Made by a program: the position numbers and the translations under genes
In this document: positions 1-8,656 of the stretch, in pieces
Numbering within the stretch: the first letter of the stretch is position 1
Layout of the letters: the number at the start of each line of letters is the position of its first letter
Source of the DNA: Bacteriovoracaceae bacterium
GTDB taxonomy: Bacteria; Bdellovibrionota; Bacteriovoracia; Bacteriovoracales; Bacteriovoracaceae
Assembly: GCA_020630335.1 (NCBI GenBank)
Contig: JAHDBN010000002.1
Coordinates: 154,444 to 218,443 of the forward strand
Length of the DNA: 64,000 nucleotides
Direction of reading: 5' to 3'
Notes under the pieces: generated by a model
What the model was told of the DNA's origin: nothing
The model's input: the letters and a program-made list of their open reading frames with translations, nothing else
Databases searched by the model: none

Positions 1-151
1 TGCTATAAGTAAGCGGTTTTGCGTAAACTTTTATTTTGTGAGTATTGCCTTCATCATCTTTTATTTTAAATGTTCTCTTTGCAATGCTATTGCTTGATGC
101 ATAGGTGAGGGTTGATAATAATAATACTCCGAGTATTCTGCTTTTTTTCAT
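1..151 (-). CDS. Exported hypothetical protein, 5' part only
   Basis: A reading frame on the minus strand starts at ATG 151-149 and runs off the left edge of the window, giving 50 codons. An AGGAGATT ribosome binding site lies just upstream (about 155-162). The protein begins MKKSRILGVLLLSTLTYASS, a typical short signal peptide with a likely cut after the TYA or nearby. The visible mature part is hydrophilic and basic (about residues 19-50). The family cannot be told from 50 residues. The gene is divergent from the exported protein gene at 453. Confidence 0.75.
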   Translation of the reverse strand, partial: MKKSRILGVLLLSTLTYASSNSIAKRTFKIKDDEGNTHKIKVYAKPLTYS

Positions 152-352
152 TTTAATCTCCTAGTTTTTTATTTTTTCTGATGAGAATATAGAATTTGTT
201 GATTGTGAGCTACTTATTTCATAAGAAGTATTGTGATTTTCTGAGGCGAATTTGCCACACCTTATTTCTTTAATAATGTGATTTACAACGAAGAGTTGTT
301 ATTGAAAGTACAATGTTAGATAGGAATACCAAAACTAATCGATTATTTATCA

Positions 353-381
353 TTGTGTTTTTTTATGAGCGTTGCTATATT
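353..381 (+). promoter_or_regulatory. Putative sigma70-type promoter with extended -10
   Basis: The -35 TTGTGT (353-358) and -10 TATATT (376-381) are separated by 17 bp, and a TG dinucleotide one base before the -10 makes it an extended -10. It sits about 70 bp before the ATG at 453 and overlaps the upstream TTG (372) that would otherwise be a longer start, which argues for the ATG start. The rest of the 152-452 spacer shows only short inverted repeats (for example ACAAC-N5-GTTGT near 287) and no gene. Confidence 0.45.
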
Positions 382-452
382 CGACTCAATTTAAAAGAAT
401 GAAAGCAACCATGTTTAAATTCAAAATGAGATACCAGCTAAGAAGGAGCTTT

Positions 453-1148
453 ATGAAAAACATCTTAATACTTAATTTTTTATTATCTTTAAACCTTTTA
501 TCCTACGAGACACCTTCTTCGTATTATGAAATATCTTCAATAAAAGAACTCGAGAATGTAGATATAACTAAATTTGTAATGAAACATAGTAAACCCAAAA
601 ATAAAAATAGTGGTATTAGTTTTAAAGAGTGCAAAATGAGAGTTTGGTCTGATAATTCAACTTCTATTGCTGCCGAGATAAGGTATTCAGATACAAAAAT
701 TTTTGAATATAGGGTCATTCCAGACTTCACTGATTTCAATATAATATTTGGGAACAGGTTAATAACACATTTGGTAAGAAATGGACTTTGTGGGAAAAAT
801 ACTCCTAGAGAAAAACGAAGTTTGTTTCACGAGATACAAGATAAGCACATTATTTTGACTTCAACTGACGAGCAATTAATTTCCATGGCTAAAAAGAAAG
901 CACCTTTGATTACTTTGAACAATTTCTTTACTGGGATTTATTATAAATCTTGCAGATTTGTGTATACAAGATATGAGGATAGCTCTTCTTCCGCTAGACA
1001 GAGTGAACCTGACTATGGAAAGCATTCAGCTCAAATTGATATAAATGGAATTACGAGCAAAGAGATTTATTATAAATCAGACTCTAAATTAGCAGAATTA
1101 GTGACTTCTTTTAGAGACCTTGTGGGGCATGGTACTGCTTGCAAATAA
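453..1148 (+). CDS. Exported hypothetical protein
   Basis: The start is set at ATG 453 because an AAGGAG ribosome binding site lies at 443-448 and the protein then begins with a clean signal peptide, MKNILILNFLLSLNLLSYE. The frame stays open upstream to a TTG at 372, but that would prefix a charged stretch before the signal and would lie on a promoter -10. The 231-residue protein has a hydrophilic mature part with four cysteines (near residues 79, 112, 170 and 230), possibly two disulfides in the periplasm. No domain is recognised. It is followed at once by a strong terminator, so it is a single-gene unit. Confidence 0.8.
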   Translation: MKNILILNFLLSLNLLSYETPSSYYEISSIKELENVDITKFVMKHSKPKNKNSGISFKECKMRVWSDNSTSIAAEIRYSDTKIFEYRVIPDFTDFNIIFGNRLITHLVRNGLCGKNTPREKRSLFHEIQDKHIILTSTDEQLISMAKKKAPLITLNNFFTGIYYKSCRFVYTRYEDSSSSARQSEPDYGKHSAQIDINGITSKEIYYKSDSKLAELVTSFRDLVGHGTACK

Positions 1149-1169
1149 AAACTACGAAATTATATCAAT

Positions 1170-1202
1170 CTAAAAACGCTAGAAAAGTCCTAGCGTTTTT
1201 AG
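1170..1202 (+). terminator. Intrinsic terminator after the exported protein gene
   Basis: A perfect 13-bp inverted repeat, CTAAAAACGCTAG / CTAGCGTTTTTAG, with a 7-base loop begins 21 bp after the stop codon at 1148. The right arm carries the T-run. The symmetric A/T flanks would let it work in both directions. Confidence 0.8.
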
Positions 1203-1302
1203 ATGTTTAAGAAATAAACTCAACAAATCCTAATAAAGATAGTCATTGATTTCTTCTCAGTATTTGACGCTAGCAAGCACATGGCTTGAGCTAAATTTTA
1301 TA

Positions 1303-1470
1303 TTACTTCCAAAAAGCTTGATGAAACAAATCCTTTCTATCTTTAATCTTATTAGGAGTCATACTTTTTAACTTTTTCATCGAACGACGAGGCTTTAAAA
1401 CTCTTTTTTTCACAGATTCTTGGATTTTGAGGGGCATGTCTTCTTGAATATTTTTTTTGAGATTTTCCAT
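1303..1470 (-). CDS. Small basic hypothetical protein (55 aa)
   Basis: A minus-strand frame of 55 codons plus stop runs from ATG 1470-1468 to TAA 1305-1303. AGGAA lies about five bases upstream of the ATG as a ribosome binding site. The protein is very rich in Lys and Arg (a Lys/Arg cluster at residues 21-35) and ends in FHQAFWK. It has no signal peptide and no cysteine, and resembles a small nucleic-acid-binding or ribosome-associated protein only in composition. No family is recognised. It lies alone between a terminator (1170-1202) and the divergent gene at 1693. Confidence 0.5.
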   Translation of the reverse strand: MENLKKNIQEDMPLKIQESVKKRVLKPRRSMKKLKSMTPNKIKDRKDLFHQAFWK

Positions 1471-1492
1471 AATAATTCCTTTGGCCTCTGAG

Positions 1493-1530
1493 GCTTAAGG
1501 TATTATTATGCAGGTAGTAATACTTTAAGC
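1493..1530 (+). other. Long RNA hairpin in the leader region of the 1693 gene
   Basis: Arms 1493-1508 and 1515-1530 pair over 16 bp around a 6-base loop. On the plus-strand RNA all 16 positions pair, two of them as G-U. On the minus strand those two would be A-C mismatches, so the structure favours a plus-strand transcript. No T-run follows, so it is not a standard terminator. A second small palindrome (GCCTC-T-GAGGC) lies just to its left, near 1483-1493. The rest of 1531-1692 shows no gene. Confidence 0.4.
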
Positions 1531-1692
1531 ATCAGTGTTAAATGATGAAGTAATCAATACCATTCTCCTTTTAGGGTTTCCAAGTTTCTTTTGTTTTAGT
1601 AAAAGAACTTGTAGTTTTTATATATTCTAACACGCATTGTTATATTTGTGAATTTAGGCAGGAATAGCTAAGTAGCTAAAAAGAGGAAAAAG

Positions 1693-3315
1693 TTGAGTAT
1701 CAATCCTTATTCATTGTTAAGATTTAATCAAGAGTCTTACTCCTTGGAAGAAATGGTTGAAAACTTTGAAACCCTCACTCATTTACCTTTATGGCCTTTA
1801 TATTTTTTATTAAGAAATGGAACCGCTAGAGATATTGCCCTTGCTTTACCTAAGCTAGATTCTAAGCAAAGAGAGTTTATCTTTGATCTTGATCTTTGGA
1901 AAAAGCAAGATTTTGATTTAGAAAATTATGAAAAATGGATAGAGATTCTCTATATTTCTCAAAATGAAGAAATCATAAAAGAATTCACTCAGCATCCACA
2001 TTTCTTAGTTTATTTAAGAGGTAGATTAAATATCTACACTCACAATATAGAACATCCCGTTTATCCTAATAGCGATGATTTTTTTATTACCGATGATTTT
2101 TGTTACCTAGTAGAGTATGACAAAGATTATAAATTAGCAGAAGAATTAAAGTTTTTTCTCACCGTTTTTTATTCAGCCAGAGGAGTAGAGGCAGCTCAAG
2201 CTTTATTGATGGAAGTGGTAAATGAAAGTTTTTTTCAACTACAAGAAAATGCCTATAAGGTTAAAAAGTCTAGACTAGATGAAACGGGTTATGTTGATTT
2301 TTATGATGCTCTTGAGAATAAGAAAATACTAAAGATTAAAGAAATAGAAACCTTCATCCTTTCTAAATTTACGAAGAAATATCTTTTAACAGTAGAAGAG
2401 AAACTTGGAACTGATATTAGAGTTTTAGAGACATCTAGAGATGGCAATGATATTCACAACGAAATCAGAAATGAGATTTCTAAAATTGAAAATGAAAAAA
2501 TTATTAATTTTCTTCCAACTGATTATATTAGAACGATCAATGCGAATTTTGTTTTAAATGAAAGTTTTCAAAAAATTGAAGGAGAGTTACAAGCTGATTC
2601 TGAAAAAGTTCAATCATTTATTACATTAGGCTTTGATTATATTATTACAAATTACACTGAGAAGTTATCTACAGATTCTTTATTTGAATTCTTTTCATTT
2701 AAAGATTTAGAGCATATAGGGCGATCTTTAGTTCTAGGTCAAATTCATAAGATGAAAACAGTACTTAAGAATTTTGATTTTAGCCATGACGATGATTTCC
2801 TTGGAGATTTCTTTAAAATTTTCTTGCAAGATATTTTTGAGTTAGATGTGAAGTTTAAATATAAAGATGTATTACAACTTATTTCTAATGTTAAAATCTA
2901 TAAGGTCTTCTATCAAAAATCTCAACTTCTTATTGATCTAAGTGCTTTGATGAAGCAATTTAAAAATGAAATTAGTAATTATAAAGAAATTACCTATCTG
3001 AATTATCGTTTTGAAGATCTTGATTTTGAGGGCCTATTCTTAACAAGATATATAAAGCATTGCCTTGGACTTGATAATAAATTGAGTTATGGAATGGAGA
3101 TTAATGAGTTTAAAAAGTATATAAAAGAAAAAAATCCTTCTAAAGAGAATCATATAAAAGATTTTATTCAAGAATTTGAGCTAGATATTATCGAAAACCT
3201 AGAAATGTATCTTAGTGAGCTATGTATTGATCATTTTTCTCATTTAGAAAAAGATGATCTAGCTGAAGAAGATTATAAATTTGTTAGTGGTGTCCTGCTT
3301 ACATCTGCTGAATAA
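1693..3315 (+). CDS. Hypothetical protein resembling DUF6178
   Basis: A 540-residue cytoplasmic protein starting at TTG 1693, with AGAGGAAAA about six bases upstream as a good ribosome binding site. The N-terminal region (about residues 28-90: LPLWPLYFLLRNG, then LDSKQREFIFDLDLW and a WIEIL segment) resembles my memory of the DUF6178 family of deltaproteobacterial proteins of unknown function, which are of similar length. The rest is helical and acidic, with no signal peptide or membrane segment and no catalytic motif I recognise. The last 17 bp overlap the 3' end of hemE on the other strand, so the two genes converge with no room for a terminator between them. Confidence 0.75.
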   Translation: MSINPYSLLRFNQESYSLEEMVENFETLTHLPLWPLYFLLRNGTARDIALALPKLDSKQREFIFDLDLWKKQDFDLENYEKWIEILYISQNEEIIKEFTQHPHFLVYLRGRLNIYTHNIEHPVYPNSDDFFITDDFCYLVEYDKDYKLAEELKFFLTVFYSARGVEAAQALLMEVVNESFFQLQENAYKVKKSRLDETGYVDFYDALENKKILKIKEIETFILSKFTKKYLLTVEEKLGTDIRVLETSRDGNDIHNEIRNEISKIENEKIINFLPTDYIRTINANFVLNESFQKIEGELQADSEKVQSFITLGFDYIITNYTEKLSTDSLFEFFSFKDLEHIGRSLVLGQIHKMKTVLKNFDFSHDDDFLGDFFKIFLQDIFELDVKFKYKDVLQLISNVKIYKVFYQKSQLLIDLSALMKQFKNEISNYKEITYLNYRFEDLDFEGLFLTRYIKHCLGLDNKLSYGMEINEFKKYIKEKNPSKENHIKDFIQEFELDIIENLEMYLSELCIDHFSHLEKDDLAEEDYKFVSGVLLTSAE

Positions 3316-4318
3316 ACTTAACAGCTTTTCTGACATTATCTTCAGGTGTTTTGACTAAAACGCCATGTCCAAGTCCTGCGATCCACTTTTTCTTTAAATC
3401 ACCAAGCTCTTGAATCTTAGCTTTATAAGCTTCTAAGTTCTTTTCAAGATCATTCCATTCTAAGTGTAGCCACACGGGATCAATATTTCCTTGAATATAG
3501 TATTTATCCCCAAGAGTTTTTAGGGCCTCAACTAAGTCACATCTCCAATCAATTCCTAAGACATCTATAGAGCTTGCATCCAAATCTTTTAAATAACGAA
3601 GGTGAGTAAGTTTAGAATAATAAATAATTTTTTTATCAGGATGATTTTTCTTTACTGAACCAGTGATCATCGTCATTACGGGCTTAATGAATCTCATATA
3701 GTCTTCATAGCAAAGCTCACCTACAGCTGTATCAAATAAACAAATTGCATCAGCTCCAGCATTTAGCTGCATCGAAATATTCTCTAGAAGATTTGGGAGA
3801 AGAATATCTAAAAACTTATTCCAGCGCCCATCATAGAGTCCTTGCTTTGAATTAACTAATGATCCCTTGTGTCCACCTTCGGTTGCATAAGTATAAAGAG
3901 TAAAAGGTGCTCCAACAAAACCTAATAGTGTCACGTTAGCTGGTAATTTTTCTTTTAAAAGAGAGCAAGTGTCAGATTGAAAAGTATAAAAATCTTTTGC
4001 TGGTTTAATAATTTTTACTTTTTCATATTGAGAATGAGTATCTAGATAAGTCTCAAGTTTAGGAGGTCCATCGTTATAATGAAGGCCTAGATTCATTTGC
4101 TCTAATGGGAATAATAAATCTGAAAACATAATGGCAGCATTAAAACCAAAATCTTCAATAGGGCCAAGAGTTACCTCGCAGGCAAGCTCAGGGTTTTTAC
4201 AAAGCTCCATGAAAGAATGTTTTTTTCTAAATCCTTGGTAGTGCCAATGGTATCTTCCTGCTTGTCTCATGAACCACACAGGTTGTATGTCTTGGTCTCT
4301 GTTTTCAAAAATATTCAT
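3299..4318 (-). CDS. hemE: Uroporphyrinogen decarboxylase
   Basis: This enzyme removes four carboxylates from uroporphyrinogen III to give coproporphyrinogen III in heme synthesis. The 339-residue length is normal. The family signature PVWFMRQAGRY is at residues 13-23, the substrate-site Asp lies in FSDLLFPLEQMN (about residues 86-97), and GFVGAPFTLYTYATEGG and GLGHGV follow in the expected order. It is the last gene of the minus-strand heme operon, two bases after the response regulator stop, so it is probably translated from the same mRNA. Its 3' end overlaps the convergent DUF6178-like gene by 17 bp. Confidence 0.97.
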   Translation of the reverse strand: MNIFENRDQDIQPVWFMRQAGRYHWHYQGFRKKHSFMELCKNPELACEVTLGPIEDFGFNAAIMFSDLLFPLEQMNLGLHYNDGPPKLETYLDTHSQYEKVKIIKPAKDFYTFQSDTCSLLKEKLPANVTLLGFVGAPFTLYTYATEGGHKGSLVNSKQGLYDGRWNKFLDILLPNLLENISMQLNAGADAICLFDTAVGELCYEDYMRFIKPVMTMITGSVKKNHPDKKIIYYSKLTHLRYLKDLDASSIDVLGIDWRCDLVEALKTLGDKYYIQGNIDPVWLHLEWNDLEKNLEAYKAKIQELGDLKKKWIAGLGHGVLVKTPEDNVRKAVKFIQQM

Positions 4319-4320
4319 TA

Positions 4321-5016
4321 TTATTCCTTAATTATTAATTTATATCCAATCCCACGTATTGTTTGAATTTCTATCATATGATTTGGATCTGTTTCAGTCC
4401 ATTTTCTTAGTTTTACAATGTAATTATCAACAGTTCTATTTGACGGGAAACTATCTTCACCCCAAATAGAGTTAATGATTTGATCTCTAGACAAAACTTT
4501 GCCTCTGTTTATATAAAGACTTTCTAATATCGCACATTCTTTCTGACTTAAATCAATGAAAGATTTATCGGCTGCTTGAACTTGATATCTAGAAAAAAAG
4601 ATTTTTAACTTTCCAAGGCCTATTTCATCTGGAAGATTTTTCAACTTCTGATGGATTTGTAAAATACGATCTAAACGTAACTCTAGTTCTTTTAGCTCAA
4701 ATGGTTTTACTATATAATCTTGAGCTCCTAGTTCTAAACCTTTTAATCTTGTTTGTGGGTCATTTAGTGCAGAAAAAAATAAAAACAGAGCTTCCGGATT
4801 TATTGTTCTCATTTCTTTCGCGAGATCAAGGCCATTACCATCGGGAAGGCCAATATCTAGAAGACTTATTTTTATACTATTAGTATTTTCTTTAAAAAAA
4901 TGAAGAGCATCTTTGTAAGTCTTAAATAAATAAGATGCATGGCCCTTAGACTTTAAATAATCATTTAGAATTTCACCTAAGGAATTTTCATCTTCTACTA
5001 TTAATAACTTATGCAT
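4321..5016 (-). CDS. OmpR/PhoB-family response regulator
   Basis: A 231-residue regulator. The receiver domain covers about residues 1-118, with the acidic pair E8/D9, phospho-acceptor D54 in LLDIGLPDGNG, S82 and K104. A winged-helix DNA-binding domain follows (about residues 133-230), with the typical LSRDQIINSIWG, RTVDNYIVKLRKW and TIRGIGYKL segments. It overlaps the histidine kinase gene by 8 bp, so the two form a cognate pair. It sits inside the heme operon between hemL and hemE, which suggests that it controls tetrapyrrole or respiratory genes, perhaps its own operon. The target is inference; no operator could be identified. Confidence 0.93.
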   Translation of the reverse strand: MHKLLIVEDENSLGEILNDYLKSKGHASYLFKTYKDALHFFKENTNSIKISLLDIGLPDGNGLDLAKEMRTINPEALFLFFSALNDPQTRLKGLELGAQDYIVKPFELKELELRLDRILQIHQKLKNLPDEIGLGKLKIFFSRYQVQAADKSFIDLSQKECAILESLYINRGKVLSRDQIINSIWGEDSFPSNRTVDNYIVKLRKWTETDPNHMIEIQTIRGIGYKLIIKE

Positions 5017-5908
5017 CGCTTACCTTAAAACATAATTTGAAAGAAATCTTGTCCTTATTTGAAATTGTAAATGTTCCTCCCATCTTTTCAACAAATTGTT
5101 TTATCAGATATAAGCCAATACCTGTTCCTTGGTGAGAGTTATGCTTATAAAAGAGATTTGCGAGCTTTTTATCTTCACCTTTGAAAACTCCACCATCACT
5201 ATAGATCATAGCTAGTAAATTATTCTCTTTTTTTAAAGTGATGTTAATGTTTTTTTCTTTAGAGTGCTTAATGCTATTTTCTATAAGATTTCTGATAATG
5301 ATCTTTAAAGCATATCTATCGCTTAAAATATCTGAAGATTCTGTCTCTTCATCAATTGTATAATTTAAACTTTTATCAGGATGTTTTGTGAGAATACTTT
5401 GTATAAATCTTTTTAAATTAATACTTTCATAATTTAATTCACCAGATAACTCCATCTTGGATAAGTGCATAATATTATCAAACCTATCTTCTAACTCATA
5501 ACTTCCAGAATTAAGAAAATCTAAACTTTTATTTATTTGCTCATTGCTTTTATCTTTTAGGAGATCAGATAAAAACTGAGACTGAAGACGAATATTAGCA
5601 ATAGGAGTTTTTAGCTCATGAGTAAGACTAGCGAAAAATTTTTGAAGGCTAGTCGAATTTTTATGATCTCTAAGAAATAAAAATAGGACTGCACTAGTTG
5701 TGATGGTTAAAAGTGCTAGGAAAAAGCCTCCTTCCCAGCGGAGCATTCTATAAAAGTTTGATGAAAAAATATTTGATATTTGTTCGTTATCAATATGATT
5801 AGCTAAAGTGAAAGCTATATAAAGCCACCAAATCCCCATTGTAAGTACAATAAGCAACCATGAAACAGTAGCAATATAAAGCCATTTACGATTATTTTTT
5901 AATTCCAT
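5009..5908 (-). CDS. Sensor histidine kinase
   Basis: A 299-residue membrane kinase with two transmembrane helices (about residues 10-34 and 60-80) enclosing a very short periplasmic loop of about 25 residues. The phospho-acceptor H97 lies in SLTHELKTPIANIR, the N-box in IIRNLIENSIKHS, and the glycine boxes in YSDGG and GTGIGLYLIKQF. With so small a loop it probably senses a membrane or intramembrane signal or a partner rather than a large ligand. It overlaps hemL upstream (10 bp) and its response regulator downstream (8 bp), so it belongs to the heme operon. Signal unknown. Confidence 0.93.
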   Translation of the reverse strand: MELKNNRKWLYIATVSWLLIVLTMGIWWLYIAFTLANHIDNEQISNIFSSNFYRMLRWEGGFFLALLTITTSAVLFLFLRDHKNSTSLQKFFASLTHELKTPIANIRLQSQFLSDLLKDKSNEQINKSLDFLNSGSYELEDRFDNIMHLSKMELSGELNYESINLKRFIQSILTKHPDKSLNYTIDEETESSDILSDRYALKIIIRNLIENSIKHSKEKNINITLKKENNLLAMIYSDGGVFKGEDKKLANLFYKHNSHQGTGIGLYLIKQFVEKMGGTFTISNKDKISFKLCFKVSDA

Positions 5909-7152
5909 AATCTCTTTTTCAAATCTTCTATTACTTCATCAGTGTGAGCAGAGCTAACAAAGCCAATTTCATAAGCATTAGGAGAAAGATAAATCCCTTT
6001 AGGAATAAAAATATTATTTAATTTATTAAAATCCGCATTTAAACTCGTAGGGATTCTATCTACACTTCGTACGGGCTGCTCACTAGAAACCAACCAAAAT
6101 AATGACTCTTTATGAACAATTTTATGATTTGTATGTTGATCAATCCATTCTTTTAGTACAGCAACTATTTTTTCAGTTTGAGTGTGAAGATTCGTATAAA
6201 AGTCATCCTCGGCTAATTGTTTGAGATTCGCTAATCCTGCACACATAGCAACAGGATTTGCACTTAAAGTACCAGCCTGATAAACACCTCCAATAGGAGC
6301 TAGATGTTCCATTATTTCTTTTTTTGCAGCGATTGCTCCTACCGGCATACCACCACCGATGACTTTACCATAAGTCACAATATCAGGTTCTATTCCAGTT
6401 TTCTCAGCCATACCTCCAAAAGAAATTCTAAAGCCAGAAATAACTTCATCAAAAATTAAAAGAGCATTGTTTTTTTGACAGATTTCTTTTACGAATAATA
6501 AAAAATCTTGGTCTTGTTCTAGTAGGCCATAATTAGCTGGTAGAGGTTCAATAATGAGACCAGCTATATCATTATTTTCTTTGAAACATTTTTCCAAGGC
6601 TTCTTTATCTCCAAGATTAACAATCAATGTATCTTTTGATGTATTAGGAGTTACTCCCAGTGAAGAAGCTTCAGCTGTTCCAGCAAGACCTGAACCAGAT
6701 TTGATAAGCATAGAATCAACGTGGCCATGATAACAGCCATTGAATTTGATAATTTTACTTTTGCCACTTACTCCGCGGGCAAGCCTTAAAGCTGTCATAA
6801 CAGCTTCTGTTCCAGAGCTTACAAAGCGAATTTGATCTATAAATGAAATTCTTTCTACAATAAACTTTGCAAGATCAAGCGAGTACTTTTCACACGCGCC
6901 GTAAGTCCATCCTTTATCAACTGCACCAAGTATGGCCTCTCTTACTTTTGGGTTTTTATGTCCAAGAATTAAAGGACCAAAACTCATACAGAAATCAATA
7001 TACTGTTTACCTTCCTCGTCCCAAATATAAGCACCTTCAGATCTATTCATAAACCTAGGTGTAAGATCAAGTCCTTTGAAACTTCTGACTGGAGAATGCA
7101 CTCCTCCTGGGATATATTTCTTTGCTTCTTCAAAAAGTGTCGTGTTATTCAT
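5899..7152 (-). CDS. hemL: Glutamate-1-semialdehyde 2,1-aminomutase
   Basis: This is a PLP enzyme converting glutamate-1-semialdehyde to 5-aminolevulinate, the second step of the C5 pathway after HemA. At 417 residues it has normal length. The PLP lysine is K263 in TYGKVIGGGMPVGA, with the IFDEVISGFR aspartate motif about 27 residues before it. The N-terminal PGGVHSPVRSF and SSGTEAVMTALRLARG are characteristic. It overlaps hemC by 8 bp and the histidine kinase by 10 bp, which implies translational coupling through this part of the operon. Confidence 0.97.
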   Translation of the reverse strand: MNNTTLFEEAKKYIPGGVHSPVRSFKGLDLTPRFMNRSEGAYIWDEEGKQYIDFCMSFGPLILGHKNPKVREAILGAVDKGWTYGACEKYSLDLAKFIVERISFIDQIRFVSSGTEAVMTALRLARGVSGKSKIIKFNGCYHGHVDSMLIKSGSGLAGTAEASSLGVTPNTSKDTLIVNLGDKEALEKCFKENNDIAGLIIEPLPANYGLLEQDQDFLLFVKEICQKNNALLIFDEVISGFRISFGGMAEKTGIEPDIVTYGKVIGGGMPVGAIAAKKEIMEHLAPIGGVYQAGTLSANPVAMCAGLANLKQLAEDDFYTNLHTQTEKIVAVLKEWIDQHTNHKIVHKESLFWLVSSEQPVRSVDRIPTSLNADFNKLNNIFIPKGIYLSPNAYEIGFVSSAHTDEVIEDLKKRLWN

Positions 7153-8656
7153 GATCTAATCCTAGCAATTCTTTATGGCTTGAAAGTTCTATGTGTTTAA
7201 TTTTATTTTTCTTGAACTCATCGTGCGTTTTTCCTTTCCCTGTGAAATGTACAATATCATTTGTACGGAGGAAATCGAAGCGATCTAGGTAGATTTGATA
7301 CTGCTTAAAGCTTGTCCAATAAAAATACTGGCAATTTCTTAAATTTTCTTCAAATTCCTTTGAGATCTCAGTTGTTTTTCTCTCATAAGAAGGAATAATC
7401 TCACCAATTTCACTAACGGAGTCTTTGTGAGTGAAGACTTGCCATTGATTTTTAAAGTTAGCAAGGTAATTAAAAGTTCTAGAATCCATGAATTTTTTTA
7501 GTGATTTTTCACCTTCTATGCTTGCTGCTCCATGGCACCAGTAGTTCTTTTTCACTAGAGCTCTCATGGAGTGAGTGCCAGCAGCAAATATTAGTCCTTC
7601 GTGCTTATAGTTTGAAAAGTTTTCTAAAGCATGATTTGTTGCTAAAAAACTATTCTGGCTGGTTCCTGAATTTTGTATCACAGGACTTTTGGTAATGAGT
7701 TCATCAAAGCAATGATTTTGAACTTGAGATGACATTCCGATAAAGATGTTTTTACTTTTTAAGTCTAGAGTATTAGAAGAAATACTTTTTCTAATACTCT
7801 TATTATCTAGAGTTTTACCTGATAGAAAAAGTGAAGAATCTAACTTGTAAATTCCCATGGGTAAATAACAGCTGCCACCATATTCTTGAAAGATTTTTTT
7901 CTCTTCATAAATATTTTGCTTCGTTTTTTCATCATTTAACTCAGAGAGCATTGAGTAGATATCTTGGCTTTTTTCTAAACACTCAACAATTAAAGCGCCT
8001 TGGCTAGCTGCAGGAGTGTGATATTGAACCGGAAGAAGAACAAATTCGAGCTGGTCTGCATACTCTTTGAAAAAATCCTGGCCTTCTTCTAAGTAAGTAA
8101 CTCTTTCAAGTCCTGCGGCTGCAAGTATAATCGAATCATACTCACCAGAAAGGAGCTTTTTAATACGAGTATCAATATTACCTCGTAAATTTTTATTCTC
8201 AATCTCTACACCTTTTAATCCGGGAACAAATAAAGGAAGATGCTCACTTTGAGTAATTCTTCTAGGAGAACTCGAGCCAACACTGAATTTTTTAAATTCA
8301 TTATTTAAAAGTTTTAATTTTGTTTTTTTAGAACATAAAAAAATATCATGAGGTAAAGCTCTAGGAAGAACAGCCGCGGTTGTAATCCCTTTTGGTCTTA
8401 TTAAACCAAGATCTTTTCCTGAATGAATGACAAGATCTATAGATTCTTCTAGAAGAGCTGAGTCGAGCTCTTTAGTAAAGAAGTCTTTGCCTTCTAATTC
8501 ATGCAATGGCCTATCTTGAATAATATCACCTTGGGTTTTAATCGTTTTGATTTGAAAATTACGATTAGGAATATTTTGTTCTAACAAGTACTTAAGAAAG
8601 TTAGCTTGAGATCTGGCGAGGAGACTGCCCCGCGTTCCTATTATCACTGGCTTCAT
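7145..8656 (-). CDS. hemC: Porphobilinogen deaminase with fused HemD-like domain
   Basis: The start is set at ATG 8656, which has AAAAGGAAGG just upstream and gives the canonical N-terminus MKPVIIGTRGSLLARSQAN. A longer frame from 8707 lacks these signs. Residues 1 to about 290 are HemC: catalytic D82 in IHSGKDL, VGSSSPRR, LRGNIDTR, and the dipyrromethane cofactor Cys at 263. The cysteine motif reads GGSCYLP, one residue longer than the usual GGCxxP. About 210 further residues follow, with YFYWTSF and HFTGKGKT segments that resemble a divergent uroporphyrinogen-III synthase (HemD). HemD sequences vary widely, so that assignment is inference, supported by the lack of another hemD here. The 5' end overlaps hemA by 56 bp. 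Confidence 0.93.
   Translation of the reverse strand: MKPVIIGTRGSLLARSQANFLKYLLEQNIPNRNFQIKTIKTQGDIIQDRPLHELEGKDFFTKELDSALLEESIDLVIHSGKDLGLIRPKGITTAAVLPRALPHDIFLCSKKTKLKLLNNEFKKFSVGSSSPRRITQSEHLPLFVPGLKGVEIENKNLRGNIDTRIKKLLSGEYDSIILAAAGLERVTYLEEGQDFFKEYADQLEFVLLPVQYHTPAASQGALIVECLEKSQDIYSMLSELNDEKTKQNIYEEKKIFQEYGGSCYLPMGIYKLDSSLFLSGKTLDNKSIRKSISSNTLDLKSKNIFIGMSSQVQNHCFDELITKSPVIQNSGTSQNSFLATNHALENFSNYKHEGLIFAAGTHSMRALVKKNYWCHGAASIEGEKSLKKFMDSRTFNYLANFKNQWQVFTHKDSVSEIGEIIPSYERKTTEISKEFEENLRNCQYFYWTSFKQYQIYLDRFDFLRTNDIVHFTGKGKTHDEFKKNKIKHIELSSHKELLGLDHE

Noticed and set aside
372..452. Longer TTG start for the exported protein at 453
   Set aside because: The extra 27 residues are charged, sit before the signal peptide, lack a ribosome site and overlap a promoter -10; ATG 453 has AAGGAG upstream.
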